A stretch of DNA of 64,000 bases from Streptosporangiaceae bacterium NEAU-GS5 (GCA_017592665.1 JAGFNW010000036.1:1-64000), one strand, 5' to 3'. Numbered from the stretch's first letter, positions 15,220 through 23,197 are shown. Translations and numbers: made by a program. Notes: generated from the sequence alone by a model not told the origin.

Positions 15220-15246
15220 TTATCCACAGGCGGTTGGTTGTCCACA
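15220..15246 (+). promoter_or_regulatory. Pair of DnaA-box sequences
   Basis: TTATCCACA (15220-15228) and TTGTCCACA (15238-15246) are two direct 9-mers, both matching DnaA-box consensus forms, with nine bases between them, located upstream of the MTA phosphorylase start. They may allow DnaA control or titration. Replication origin function is unlikely with only two boxes. Confidence 0.5.
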
Positions 15247-15288
15247 GGGCGGCGGACGGGGTGCGAGTGATTCGCTAAGGTCGGCGCC

Positions 15289-16095
15289 ATGGGCAATCGG
15301 GTTGGCATAGGGGTCATCGGCGGTTCCGGGTTCTATTCGCTGCTCGACGACGCCGAGGAGATCGACGTCGCGACGCCTTATGGGCCGCCCAGCGACAAGA
15401 TCACGCTGGGCCGGATCGGCGACCGGGCGGTCGCCTTCGTGCCGAGGCATGGGCGTGAGCACCAGTTTCCGCCGCACCGCATCCCCTATCGGGCCAACAT
15501 GTGGGCGCTGCGTTCGCTCGGCGCCCGGCAGATCCTGGCCCCGAGCGCCGTCGGCTCGCTGAAGACCGAGCTCGGCCCTGGTGCGCTCGTGATCCCCGAC
15601 CAACTCGTCGACCGCACGGCAAGCCGGGCGCAGACCTACTACGACGCCGGCGGCGCGGTCCACGTCTCGTTCGCCGACCCTTACTGCCCGTCCGGCAGGG
15701 TCGCCGCCGTGAACACGGCGCGCGACGCCGGCTGGGATACGGTCGACGGCGGCACGCTCGTGGTCATCGAGGGCCCGCGCTTCTCGACCAGAGCCGAGTC
15801 GAAATGGTTCGCCTCGGCCGGTTGGTCGATCATCGGCATGACCGGTCATCCTGAGGCCGTTCTGGCCCGTGAGCTGGCCCTGTGCTACACCTCGCTGTCG
15901 CTTGTGACCGATCACGACGCCGGAGTCGAAGCGGGCGAGGGGGTCACCCACGATGAGGTGATGGCCTTCTTCGCCCAGAATGTCGAGCGCATGCGCTCCC
16001 TGGTGGGAGACGTCGTGACCGCTCTCCCCGAAGAGCGCACCTGTTCCTGCGGCAACGCCCTCGACGGCATCAAGCTCCCGTTCGAACTGCCTTAG
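15289..16095 (+). CDS. mtnP: S-methyl-5'-thioadenosine phosphorylase, 268 aa
   Basis: Cleaves methylthioadenosine to adenine and methylthioribose-1-phosphate in methionine salvage. Family features are IGVIGGSGFYSLLDD at the N-terminus, VAFVPRHGREHQFPPHRIPYRAN for phosphate and substrate binding, PRFSTRAESKWF, and MTGHPEAVLARELALCYTSL with the base-recognising Asp in SLVTDHDAG. Length is typical. A related purine nucleoside phosphorylase role cannot be excluded. Confidence 0.92.
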   Translation: MGNRVGIGVIGGSGFYSLLDDAEEIDVATPYGPPSDKITLGRIGDRAVAFVPRHGREHQFPPHRIPYRANMWALRSLGARQILAPSAVGSLKTELGPGALVIPDQLVDRTASRAQTYYDAGGAVHVSFADPYCPSGRVAAVNTARDAGWDTVDGGTLVVIEGPRFSTRAESKWFASAGWSIIGMTGHPEAVLARELALCYTSLSLVTDHDAGVEAGEGVTHDEVMAFFAQNVERMRSLVGDVVTALPEERTCSCGNALDGIKLPFELP

Positions 16096-16154
16096 TCGGC
16101 GCGTCCACCTCGAGCCGTTCTCCGCAAGTTTCATGCCAACTGGGGGTTGGGACC

Positions 16155-16748
16155 ATGCGCGTGCGGTTCATGCGCGTTCTGGGGCGGCGCCGGCGCCTGC
16201 TCGCCGCCATCCTCGCCGCGGCCGCGGCGGCATGCGCATTGCTGTCGATCCAGCCGCCACCTGGAGTGGCGGTCCTCGCAGCGGCTCGCGACCTGACCGG
16301 CGGACGTCTGTCGGCCGCCGACATTACGCCCATCCGCCTGCCGGCCTCCGCGGTGCCTGACGGTGCGCTCCGCGAGGGCGCCAAGGTGGCCGGACGGGTG
16401 CTGGGAGGTCCCATGCGCAAGGGCGAGCCGCTCACCGACGTGCGGCTCCTCGGCCCGAGCATGCTCTCCGCGTACGGCCCGGGCCTGGTCGCGACGCCGG
16501 TGCGGATCGCAGACGGGGAGGCCGCGCGACTTCTGTCGCCGGGAGACGTGGTCGACATCTTCGGATCCGACGCGGAAGGCGTTCAGGCCTCGGTCGTGGC
16601 CGCCGAAGTCCCGATCGTGGCCCGTCCCGGTGTGGGCGACCCATCGCAGGGCGCCTTACTCGTGCTCGCCACCACACCTGGCCAGGCCGCCCAACTGGCT
16701 CAAGCCCAAGCCGGAGGCCACCTGTCGTTCGCCGTCCACTTCCGATGA
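16155..16748 (+). CDS. SAF-domain protein, RcpC/CpaB-like, 197 aa
   Basis: One N-terminal membrane helix (residues about 12-32) precedes a SAF domain (VLAAARDLTGGRLSAADITP) and an RcpC/CpaB-like C-terminal part (LLSPGDVVDIFGSD, LLVLATTPGQAAQLAQA). CpaB proteins belong to Flp/Tad pilus export systems, but no other pilus gene is nearby, so its role here is open. An ATG at 16170 is an alternative start. Confidence 0.75.
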   Translation: MRVRFMRVLGRRRRLLAAILAAAAAACALLSIQPPPGVAVLAAARDLTGGRLSAADITPIRLPASAVPDGALREGAKVAGRVLGGPMRKGEPLTDVRLLGPSMLSAYGPGLVATPVRIADGEAARLLSPGDVVDIFGSDAEGVQASVVAAEVPIVARPGVGDPSQGALLVLATTPGQAAQLAQAQAGGHLSFAVHFR

Positions 16749-16773
16749 CAGCGCACCGACGAGACCGGCCGCG

Positions 16774-17826
16774 CTAGAGCAGCGACCCGACAGCGGGGTC
16801 ATACTCCCAATGCCACGGCTCGAAGGGGCTGTGATACGACCAGTCCGGGTGGATGAAGCCAAACCGCTTGCTGTTCGCCTCCAGCCAGTTGAACTGGATC
16901 GACCGGAAGTGTTCGACGCCGCCACAGAGGTCGACGGCCATACCGAGGCCGTGATTACTGCGACCGGGAATGGCCGCGAGGCCGGGCCGTGTGTAGTAGA
17001 CCCGTTGCTGCTCCGCCAGGCTCCGGTAGCTGTCGGAGACGCAGATGGGCACACCGAATCGCTTCCGGTAAGCGATGTTGAGGTCGGCGAACGCGATGGC
17101 CGCGTCGGCGCGCAGCTCTTCGCCGGTCTCAGGCAACGGGCAGAGGATGGTCTTCGGGAGCAGGCCGTTCGGATACTGCGCCGCCTGGGCGACACGCGTC
17201 GGGTCGCACGCCGACGCTCCGCGACCGCCCTGGTTGACCTTCACACCCAGCTTGGTGAGCGCCTGCGTTAGCTGTTTGATGACCTTCGTCGAGCGCTGCC
17301 GCAAGGAGTCGATCTCGGCGTCGAGCTCGGCCTCCTCGAGCAGCGAACGGGCCCGTAGCTCCTGCGCCTCCTCCGCCAGCTTCTGCTGCTTCGCGAACAG
17401 CTTCGCCGCGTCGTCGACGACGTGGTTGCGCCCGGCGACCAGGTGGCTGACGTCGCTCATGGAGCGCAGCGTGCCCTGAGCGTCCCCGCTGAGCAGGAAT
17501 TGGCCGAGATCGTTCTGCGTCGGATCCTGATACATGAACTCGACCAGGTCGGACAGCGGGCCGCGCACCTTGGCCAGCTCCTCGTCGGCGACCTCGAGCT
17601 CCGCCAGCTTCTCGCTCAGCTTCCGCTGCGAGTCGTCGAACTTCTTGCGCCGCGCCTCGAGGGCACGCGTGGCGTCCTCGATGCCCTTGGTGGCGACCTG
17701 AGCTTCTTTGCGCAGCTCGGTGAGGTTGATCGGGTCCTTCGCGTCGGCCCGCGCGACCTGCGGACCGGTCAGGGACGTCATCACCATGAGTACCGCGATC
17801 AGACCTGCTGATCGAGGCGCTCGCAC
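16774..17826 (-). CDS. Secreted D-alanyl-D-alanine carboxypeptidase, VanY/M15 family with coiled coil, 350 aa
   Basis: Signal peptide at residues 1-27 (SAGLIAVLMVMTSLTGPQVARA), then a long coiled coil (about 35-190; EARRKKFDDSQRKLSEKLAE), and a C-terminal peptidase M15 domain. Zinc-ligand motifs are SNHGLGMAVDL (His and Asp) and EPWHWEY (His), with SDSYRSLAEQQRVY as the substrate loop. Coiled coil plus peptidase suggests a division- or envelope-tethered cell-wall hydrolase, as in EnvC/RipC-like proteins. GTG 17826 has GGAGG seven bases upstream. Confidence 0.88.
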   Translation of the reverse strand: MRAPRSAGLIAVLMVMTSLTGPQVARADAKDPINLTELRKEAQVATKGIEDATRALEARRKKFDDSQRKLSEKLAELEVADEELAKVRGPLSDLVEFMYQDPTQNDLGQFLLSGDAQGTLRSMSDVSHLVAGRNHVVDDAAKLFAKQQKLAEEAQELRARSLLEEAELDAEIDSLRQRSTKVIKQLTQALTKLGVKVNQGGRGASACDPTRVAQAAQYPNGLLPKTILCPLPETGEELRADAAIAFADLNIAYRKRFGVPICVSDSYRSLAEQQRVYYTRPGLAAIPGRSNHGLGMAVDLCGGVEHFRSIQFNWLEANSKRFGFIHPDWSYHSPFEPWHWEYDPAVGSLL

Positions 17827-18069
17827 GATGACTCCTCCCTTTGCGAACTCGTGGTCCTGGTCAGGCACGCACGTTACTACAGCCGAGTAACCACCTGGAC
17901 CCAAGTCACAAGACCCGATCTGCGTGAATCTGCCGTCGTTTGTCGGTGTTTGCTGTCGGAGCCTGCGCTTGGCACCATCGGCGCCCTATGTCTAGGAGTA
18001 CGCACGAGATCGCGTTCCCGCTCACCTCGTCCGACTCTCACATCGCCCTAGAGGGCCCATAGCAGCGAT

Positions 18070-18456
18070 CTACGCTGGAGCCCGCTCTACGCAGAGCTCC
18101 CAGAGCCAGGTGTCGCGCCACTCCTGCGGGCAGCCCGCTTTCTCCTCCTGCGGAGGGGGCGGATCCGCCACCCGATGCACCCGCGCGGCCGACCGAACCA
18201 CGGGAGCCGCCCTGGGTGGCACCCACCGCGACGACATGGCACCTTGCGGCGCGGGGACGACCCCTCTGTAGACGCGGTCAGGCTTGGGCCGACGCCGCTC
18301 GTGCTCGCCACCCCTTGGCACGAGGCCCCCTGAATCGGCGCCATCGGAAGGCCCGGTGGCCACCTTCGCCGACGGCCGCGAGCCGTAGCCGGTGAGTTGT
18401 CCCACGAGCAGCCCGATGCCCAGAACCGCCGGAGCGACCAACCCCAGCACGAGCAC
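18070..18456 (-). CDS. Small membrane-anchored protein, 128 aa
   Basis: A single N-terminal helix (LVLGLVAPAVLGIGLLVGQL) is followed by a Pro/Arg-rich linker and a short C-terminal block with CPQEWRDTWLWELC, two cysteines around tryptophans. I do not recognise the family. GTG 18456 has GGGAGG about nine bases upstream; longer in-frame starts would run toward the tRNA gene on the other strand. It may be a small envelope protein. Confidence 0.5.
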   Translation of the reverse strand: MLVLGLVAPAVLGIGLLVGQLTGYGSRPSAKVATGPSDGADSGGLVPRGGEHERRRPKPDRVYRGVVPAPQGAMSSRWVPPRAAPVVRSAARVHRVADPPPPQEEKAGCPQEWRDTWLWELCVERAPA

Positions 18457-18672
18457 AACGGCCCGGCCTCCCGTTGCCGTGGAACCAGCCTCGACGTACC
18501 CGCGTCGCCTTGCAGTCACGAAGAGCGACGAAACCAGACCACCGGGCCCCAACCGAGCCCACTTGCCAGGCCTTTTACTCCCGCTCAGAGCACTGATGAC
18601 CGGAACTCCCAGCGGCCGCCCCGCGCCCGAGTCACACACGGTGCCGACTTTCGCTACGCTTAAGGCCCATCG

Positions 18673-18748
18673 GCTCCCGTAGCTCAGGGGATAGAGCACA
18701 GGTTTCCTAAACCTGGTGTCGTAGGTTCGAATCCTACCGGGGGCACCA
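18673..18748 (+). tRNA. tRNA-Arg (anticodon CCT)
   Basis: A 76-base gene with encoded CCA: acceptor GCTCCCG/CGGGGGC, D-arm GCTC...GAGC, anticodon stem CAGGT/ACCTG with loop TTCCTAA (anticodon CCT, codon AGG), T-arm GTAGG/CCTAC with TTCGAAT. tRNA 3' ends are common attachment sites in actinomycetes, and accessory DNA begins right after this gene, but no second copy of its 3' end is seen in the window. Confidence 0.95.
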
Positions 18749-18797
18749 CCCTCTGACCTGGCGAAACACTGTCCGGACGTGATCGATGATCTACGCT

Positions 18798-18820
18798 TTG
18801 ACAGCAGTCGTTGACAGCAG
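18798..18820 (+). repeat. Direct repeat TTGACAGCAG
   Basis: Two identical 10-mers at 18798-18807 and 18811-18820 lie about 50 bases past the tRNA-Arg. They could be arm-type binding sites of a recombinase at an element end, or promoter-like (both begin TTGACA). There is no further support. Confidence 0.35.
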
Positions 18821-18851
18821 AGGGCTGATCATTTCGCCCTCAGGCAACAGA

Positions 18852-18878
18852 AAGGGCGCGGGACCAGCCCGCGCCCTT
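18852..18878. terminator. Hairpin terminator between tRNA-Arg and the DUF397 gene
   Basis: AAGGGCGCGGG and CCCGCGCCCTT form a perfect 11-bp stem around ACCAG. It lies 16 bases after the stop of the leftward DUF397 gene and also downstream of tRNA-Arg, so it may work in both directions. The T-run is short. Confidence 0.65.
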
Positions 18879-18893
18879 GCCTTCCGAGAGCGT

Positions 18894-19100
18894 CTACATG
18901 ACACTTCCCGGTAGATCGAACTCGCCCGAGCGCGCGCCCTTCAAGAAGGCCGCCCACTCCGTGTGGGTGAACACCAAGATCGGCCCTTGCCCGGCCTGCT
19001 TGGTGTCACGCACGAGCACACGCTGGTCGTCGAGACGGGCCTCGACACATCCTGACCCGTCTCCCGACCAGCTGCTCTTGACCCACTGTGTGGTCAACAT
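18894..19100 (-). CDS. DUF397-domain protein, 68 aa
   Basis: The whole protein is one DUF397 domain: WVKSSWSGDGSGCVEARLDD at the start, VLVRDTKQAGQGPILVFT in the middle and TEWAAFLKGARSGEFD at the end. In actinomycetes such proteins pair with an adjacent DUF5753/XRE regulator (WhiJ/AbaA-like modules), and here the partner ends four bases upstream. They probably form a regulator-antagonist pair; target unknown. Confidence 0.88.
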   Translation of the reverse strand: MLTTQWVKSSWSGDGSGCVEARLDDQRVLVRDTKQAGQGPILVFTHTEWAAFLKGARSGEFDLPGSVM

Positions 19101-19103
19101 CAG

Positions 19104-20003
19104 TCAGATCTCCCTCGCGATGGATTCGAGGACCTTCAAGCTGTCCTCGGGACGCATGGCCGCAGCAGTCAGCTGCGTCCAGCGACGCTCATAGTCGCGT
19201 ACGAAGATCTGCTCACTCGTGATCGCCTCACCTGGCGCGCCCTCCACGAACACGTACGGAGGATCCGCCGGAATCGTGATCAGCACGAACGCCCCGCCCA
19301 TCCCCGGATGCGCGCCCACGCTGCGCGGCAGGATCCGCAGAGTCACATGCGGCAGCTCGGCCACCTCGGCCAGATGAGCGAGCTGGGCGCGCATCACCGC
19401 CGGCCCGCCGACCGGAGTGTGGAGCGCGTTCTCGTGCAGCGTCACGCTGACGACTATCGGGTCGGGGCCGGCCAGCAGCCGCTCCTGCCGGGCCATGCGC
19501 GCCCGCACCTGAAGCTCCACCTTCGAGGGTTCCGCGGTCCCGGCCTCGAACACGGCCCGCGCGTACGCCTCGGTCTGCACCAGACCCTCGACCAGAAGCG
19601 GCTGCCACGAGCGGATCTCCTCCGCCTCGGTCTCCAGCGCGATATACGGCCCGAGCACCGTCCGGTACGGCCACCACCACGGCCGGGCAGCCGCCTGCCG
19701 CGCAAGCCGCAGGCACGTCTCCCGCAGGCCGGCGTCGGCGCCGAACAGATCCAGAGCGGCGATCAGCCCGTCCTCGGATACACGGACTTTCCCGATCTCG
19801 ATACGGCTCACAGTGGCCGGACTGCACCCGATACGACTGCCTACCTGCTCAAGAGTGAGGCCCGCGCCCTCACGCAGTTCCCGGAGCCATCGCCCGAGCC
19901 GTTGGCCCCGCAGCGGCGGACTGATTCGGTGGTCCACACCCTGATTGTCGCGCCGCTCCGCCAGGAAGGAAGGCGACCATATAACAATCATTGCATTTTG
20001 CAT
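19104..20003 (-). CDS. XRE regulator with DUF5753 C-terminal domain, 299 aa
   Basis: HTH at about residues 35-90 (REGAGLTLEQVGSRIGCSPA), then the DUF5753 ligand-type domain to the end (EAEEIRSWQPLLVEGLVQTE, with ILPRSVGAHPGMGGAFVLIT). It belongs with the DUF397 gene that follows. The family usually starts close to the HTH, so GTG 19937 is as likely a start as the ATG at 20003; the latter lies three bases after the stop of the GntR gene. Regulation of local genes is inferred. Confidence 0.85.
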   Translation of the reverse strand: MQNAMIVIWSPSFLAERRDNQGVDHRISPPLRGQRLGRWLRELREGAGLTLEQVGSRIGCSPATVSRIEIGKVRVSEDGLIAALDLFGADAGLRETCLRLARQAAARPWWWPYRTVLGPYIALETEAEEIRSWQPLLVEGLVQTEAYARAVFEAGTAEPSKVELQVRARMARQERLLAGPDPIVVSVTLHENALHTPVGGPAVMRAQLAHLAEVAELPHVTLRILPRSVGAHPGMGGAFVLITIPADPPYVFVEGAPGEAITSEQIFVRDYERRWTQLTAAAMRPEDSLKVLESIAREI

Positions 20004-20006
20004 TTC

Positions 20007-20411
20007 CTACGGGGTGGTGACAATCAACACCCGATCCGCCGGCAGAACGGCCTCCCGCCCATCCGGGTAACGCAGCACGAACACCGGGACACCCGGCTCG
20101 ATCCGGAATTCGCGGCGCTCCTGATCGGTCGGCATACGTGATCCGATGGCCACATGCGGCGGCACCTCGACCTCGTCCACGTCGGACTCCGGCCTGACCC
20201 GGGATCCGCGCTGTGTCGTCGTGACCAGCCCCTCCGCCCGCAGCAGCCCCATGGCCCTGCGCACCGAGTCCCGGCTGATCCCGAATTCGCGGACGTAATC
20301 GGTCTCGGCGGGCAGGCGCTGTTCCGGGTGCAGCTCCCCCCGCTCGATCTGGCCCCGGACAAGATCGGCAAGCTGCTTGTACACCGGGCGATCGGCGGAC
20401 GGGTCGATCAT
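20007..20411 (-). CDS. GntR-family regulator, winged-helix part only, 134 aa
   Basis: A GntR winged helix occupies residues 4-70 (RPVYKQLADLVRGQIERGEL and EFGISRDSVRRAMGLLRAEG). The C-terminal part is only about 60 residues (PPHVAIGSRMPTDQERREFR and the PADRVLIVTTP end), too short for a UTRA or FCD domain, so ligand binding is doubtful. ATG 20411 gives the normal family N-terminus. A perfect 20-bp palindrome lies 43 bases upstream and may be its own operator. It is in line with the XRE/DUF397 genes. Confidence 0.82.
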   Translation of the reverse strand: MIDPSADRPVYKQLADLVRGQIERGELHPEQRLPAETDYVREFGISRDSVRRAMGLLRAEGLVTTTQRGSRVRPESDVDEVEVPPHVAIGSRMPTDQERREFRIEPGVPVFVLRYPDGREAVLPADRVLIVTTP

Positions 20412-20453
20412 GGAACCGACCGTACGGAGCACCGTTCGTGCGTCCGAATGCGC

Positions 20454-20473
20454 GTACGTACGAACGTACGTAC
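20454..20473. promoter_or_regulatory. Perfect palindrome GTACGTACG-AA-CGTACGTAC, candidate GntR operator
   Basis: Two 9-base arms are exact inverted copies with AA between them, located just upstream of the GntR gene and between it and the DUF4190 gene. GntR proteins bind such symmetric sites and often repress themselves. Binding is inferred. Confidence 0.55.
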
Positions 20474-20534
20474 AACCCGCGAGTAATAAGTGTCCTACGC
20501 GCGAGTTGATGTCTATCTCGTGGCGCCCGCGGCG

Positions 20535-20909
20535 TCAGTCAGGGAGGAGGTTCCCGAGGACCGCCCAGAAGGTGATGAGCACGGCAGGGACGATGAACAG
20601 GTAGCCGAGGACCAGGCCGGCGACCGCGCTCCCCCGCCCCGCCCGGCGCCCGTCCTTCGTGTCGTTAAGGCCCAGGTGCCCGAGGATGATCGCCATCAGG
20701 CAGGGGATGCCGAACACGCACCAGCCCCCCAAGATCCCGATGATGCCGAGGACGAGGGAGGCGGTGGCCAGGCCGGACGTCTGCGGTGCCTGCACATACA
20801 CGGGCTGCGGCGCGGGCTGCCCATACGGCGGGTACTGCTGGCCGTAATAGTTCGGGGGCTGGGTGGAGGGATTCCAGCGGGGATCGGGTTCGGGTAAGTA
20901 CGGATTCAT
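20535..20909 (-). CDS. DUF4190-type membrane protein, 124 aa
   Basis: A Pro/Tyr/Gln-rich N-terminal tail (residues 1-45) precedes two membrane helices with the DUF4190 pattern: TSGLATASLVLGIIGILGG, a short loop with the GHLGLNDTKDG-like motif, then AVAGLVLGYLFIVPAVLITF. These small proteins are widespread in actinomycetes; their role is unknown. It is transcribed leftward toward the GntR gene. Confidence 0.82.
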   Translation of the reverse strand: MNPYLPEPDPRWNPSTQPPNYYGQQYPPYGQPAPQPVYVQAPQTSGLATASLVLGIIGILGGWCVFGIPCLMAIILGHLGLNDTKDGRRAGRGSAVAGLVLGYLFIVPAVLITFWAVLGNLLPD

Positions 20910-21009
20910 GGCGGCCTCGGCGTTTTGGGGAAGTCGGGTTCAGCGTGACAAAAGACGCTCAGCCTGTCGCGCAGGTTGACCCGATTCGCTCCTTAGCCGA
21001 CCCGCCGCC

Positions 21010-21798
21010 TTACGCCTCGTCCCTCGGCATCCCGTACAGCAGCACATACCTCTCGGCCGAAAGGACTATGTCGGCCATCTCGACGACCCGCTCCCGCCCC
21101 TCCGGAGGCACCCGGCCGTAGTACATGCGGCGGATGGCGAACACGATGCTGCCCGGCGGTACCCGCAGCGCAGCACATTCCTCGGCGGCCCCGAGCCGGG
21201 CACGTACCTCCTCGGTGCTTCCGATGATGCGTACCCCGATGCTGTGCATGCGGTCCATGACGCCGACGTGCGGGCCGTCCTCCGGCAGAGCGACCGGGGT
21301 GCCCTCGGTCAGGGCGAGTGGCTCCCAGGACGTGCTGAGCTCGCTGGGTTCGCCGTTCGCTTCGAACACGTAATCCGTCCGCACGACATCCTCGGCATCG
21401 CCTTCCTCGCCGAGTCGGAGGCGCTCGCGGACCTCGGGTGGCGCTACGGCCGTCACGGTCCGGTAGGACCAGGTGCCGCGCATGTCCTGCCGCTCCATGT
21501 CCTGCCGGTACGGCGACCCTGTGCCGAACGGAACGGTCAACCGGAGGGTGAACGAGCGCGTGGTCAGGCGCTGCTTCGGCTTGGCGCGCACGTAGGTGCC
21601 CGAGCCGGAGCGGGCCTCTGCGAGACCTTCGGACACGAGGATCTGGGCGACCCGGACCGCGACCGAATCGGAGACGCCGTACTCCCGCATCAGCTCGGGC
21701 CGGGACGGCAGCCGAGCGCCCGGCGCGAGCTCGCCGGACAGGATCTTCTGCCGGAGGGCTTCGACGATGCGCAGATACAGCGGGCGATCTTCGGTCAC
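21010..21798 (-). CDS. GntR/HutC-type regulator with UTRA domain, KorSA-like, 262 aa
   Basis: Winged helix at residues 1-75 (TEDRPLYLRIVEALRQKILS, EYGVSDSVAVRVAQILVSEG) and a UTRA ligand domain at about 90-255 (YRTVTAVAPPEVRERLRL, IVFAIRRMYYGRVPPEGRER). This size and start resemble KorSA of pSAM2, the repressor of replication and transfer in an integrative element, and the gene is divergent from a transfer-type operon at 21886. GTG 21798 gives the expected N-terminus; an in-frame ATG at 21846 would place a palindrome inside the coding region. Confidence 0.8.
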   Translation of the reverse strand: MTEDRPLYLRIVEALRQKILSGELAPGARLPSRPELMREYGVSDSVAVRVAQILVSEGLAEARSGSGTYVRAKPKQRLTTRSFTLRLTVPFGTGSPYRQDMERQDMRGTWSYRTVTAVAPPEVRERLRLGEEGDAEDVVRTDYVFEANGEPSELSTSWEPLALTEGTPVALPEDGPHVGVMDRMHSIGVRIIGSTEEVRARLGAAEECAALRVPPGSIVFAIRRMYYGRVPPEGRERVVEMADIVLSAERYVLLYGMPRDEA

Positions 21799-21820
21799 AA
21801 GGGACAGCTTGACAGGCTGC

Positions 21821-21869
21821 GGCCTCAGCTTGCAAGCTGAGGCCATTGTTCTTCTTCTGTGGCCTCAGC
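21821..21869. promoter_or_regulatory. GGCCTCAGC operator array with perfect 24-bp palindrome
   Basis: GGCCTCAGCTTG at 21821-21832 is followed at once by its exact reverse complement (21833-21844), and a further TGGCCTCAGC stands at 21860-21869, inverted relative to 21836-21845. The array lies between the KorSA-like gene and the rightward operon starting at 21886. It is very likely the operator for the GntR protein, controlling both directions. Confidence 0.6.
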
Positions 21870-21885
21870 CTAGGCAGGCGGTTAG

Positions 21886-22230
21886 ATGTACACGACGTCG
21901 CTCCCCCCGAGTCCCGACTCCCCCGGCGTAGCCGCCGCGTGGGCGCGCGGCATCGCCGCCGCCGAACGGCCGGCCCGCGCCGACGAGGCCGAGCAGGTCG
22001 CCCGCGCCCTCGTCGACCAAGCGGTGCAGCGCACCCCGGCCGGGGCTCAGATCCACGCCACCATCACGGTCACCGGCGACGGCCTGATGATCGAGGTCCG
22101 CGACCCGTCCGGCGTCCAGACCTCGGACGGTGCCGCATGGGCGGTCGTGTCCGGCGTGACCAGCTCGTACGGGACCAGCGGCGGACCGGAGGGCCACACC
22201 GCGTGGGCCGAGCTGAGAGCAGCGTCATGA
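21886..22230 (+). CDS. Hypothetical protein opening the transfer-type operon, 114 aa
   Basis: Ala-rich N-terminal helix, then a section resembling the ATP-binding face of HATPase-type anti-sigma proteins (TITVTGDGLMIEVRDPSG). I cannot assign it further. It is the first gene after the operator array and its TGA overlaps the next ATG (ATGA), so the operon is translationally coupled. Confidence 0.6.
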   Translation: MYTTSLPPSPDSPGVAAAWARGIAAAERPARADEAEQVARALVDQAVQRTPAGAQIHATITVTGDGLMIEVRDPSGVQTSDGAAWAVVSGVTSSYGTSGGPEGHTAWAELRAAS

Positions 22231-22481
22231 CCCGGCCGTGGTCCGAGCGCATGCCCGCCGACCCGCGCGCCCCGCTGACCATCGCTGACCTGGAAGCCCG
22301 TTTCCCACGCTGGACGATCTGGCAGTCCGACACCGGCCGGTGGTGGGCCACCAGCGGCGACGCCCTCACGCTCGACCAGCAGGCGGCAGGTTGCCAGGCC
22401 ACCGTGAACGCAGACACCGCCGATGGGCTGTGGGACGTGCTGCTCGAGCAGGAGCGCTTGAGGGAGGACACGGCCAGATGA
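22227..22481 (+). CDS. Hypothetical protein, 84 aa
   Basis: A small soluble protein with the Trp-rich centre ARFPRWTIWQSDTGRWWATS, a pattern seen in short actinomycete proteins next to HTH or transfer genes. It overlaps both neighbours by four bases. No function is known to me. Confidence 0.6.
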   Translation: MTRPWSERMPADPRAPLTIADLEARFPRWTIWQSDTGRWWATSGDALTLDQQAAGCQATVNADTADGLWDVLLEQERLREDTAR

Positions 22482-22804
22482 ACGGCGCCTGGTACGCACT
22501 CTTCTTCGGCTGGCACCCACCCGCCCAACTTCCCGGCCTGGTCAGCACGTGGCGGTACCACCGCCTGGGCGACCCGCCGGAGACCAAGCTGATCACCATC
22601 AACGTTGATGGCGTCTACGAGGACGGCGAGCTGGTCGAACTCGATGAGGCGCTCGCGCTGTGGATGATGCGCCGCACCGTCCAGCTCATCGATGACGGGT
22701 GGTCGGTAACCGGCCACCGCGCCTGGAACGAACCGCGGCCGCCCCACACCTGGACCGAATCGCGCCCGACGAAAGGCACCCGACATGGGATGGATCAACC
22801 CTAG
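22478..22804 (+). CDS. Hypothetical protein, 108 aa
   Basis: A soluble mixed alpha/beta protein (TWRYHRLGDPPETKLITINV, then ELVELDEALALWMMRRTVQL). No family is recognised. ATG 22478 overlaps the previous stop. The 3' end overlaps the next gene at 22785 by 20 bases. Confidence 0.55.
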   Translation: MNGAWYALFFGWHPPAQLPGLVSTWRYHRLGDPPETKLITINVDGVYEDGELVELDEALALWMMRRTVQLIDDGWSVTGHRAWNEPRPPHTWTESRPTKGTRHGMDQP

Positions 22805-22970
22805 CCAGCAGGCGCGCGACCACGCAGGGAAGCGCAACCTCTGCGCCGCCGACGGCAAACCTGGCACCAAGACCGACCCGCTCGGCAAGACCGAGGATGG
22901 CTGGCGGATCCACGAGAGCCACTTCACCGACCCCGGCGACGGCTTCTACGGCCAGCAACAGCAGGACTAG
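22785..22970 (+). CDS. Hypothetical protein, 61 aa
   Basis: A short polar protein with several Gly and Lys (AADGKPGTKTDPLGKTEDGW) and a final QQQQD. It lies in the coupled run of small genes and overlaps its upstream neighbour. Function unknown. Confidence 0.5.
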   Translation: MGWINPSQQARDHAGKRNLCAADGKPGTKTDPLGKTEDGWRIHESHFTDPGDGFYGQQQQD

Positions 22971-23026
22971 GCGCCACCCGAACGTCCGCCACCACAACCT
23001 GAAGATCCAAGCGAGAGGACCATGCG

Positions 23027-23197
23027 ATGGCCAGCCCCGACCAGCTACGCGACCCTGCCGCCATCCTCGCCGACCTCGAAGCCACCACCGCCGAACGTGA
23101 CGCAGCCCCGGCCGGGAGCCGAGAGCGCTACACCGCCGAACTGTGGGTGGAGCACTGGCGGCGCGAATTCAACGAAGCGACCAGCGAAGGCATGTAG
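23027..23197 (+). CDS. Small helical acidic protein, 56 aa
   Basis: ATG 23027, preceded by GAGAGGACC, encodes an all-helical product (DPAAILADLEATTAERDAAP and AELWVEHWRREFNEATSEGM). Codon use and position between two other small genes support it as real. No family is recognised. Confidence 0.5.
   Translation: MASPDQLRDPAAILADLEATTAERDAAPAGSRERYTAELWVEHWRREFNEATSEGM

Noticed and set aside
15220-15246. DnaA boxes considered as a replication origin
   Set aside because: Only two boxes, no AT-rich stretch, and no dnaA or dnaN nearby.
18070-18699. Long form of the small membrane protein starting at 18699
   Set aside because: It would overlap tRNA-Arg on the other strand, and the upstream part lacks coding character. 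A GTG with a ribosome site lies at 18456.
18673-18748. tRNA-Arg as proven attachment site of the prophage
   Set aside because: No second copy of the tRNA 3' end and no integrase is found nearby within the window. It stays a possibility only.
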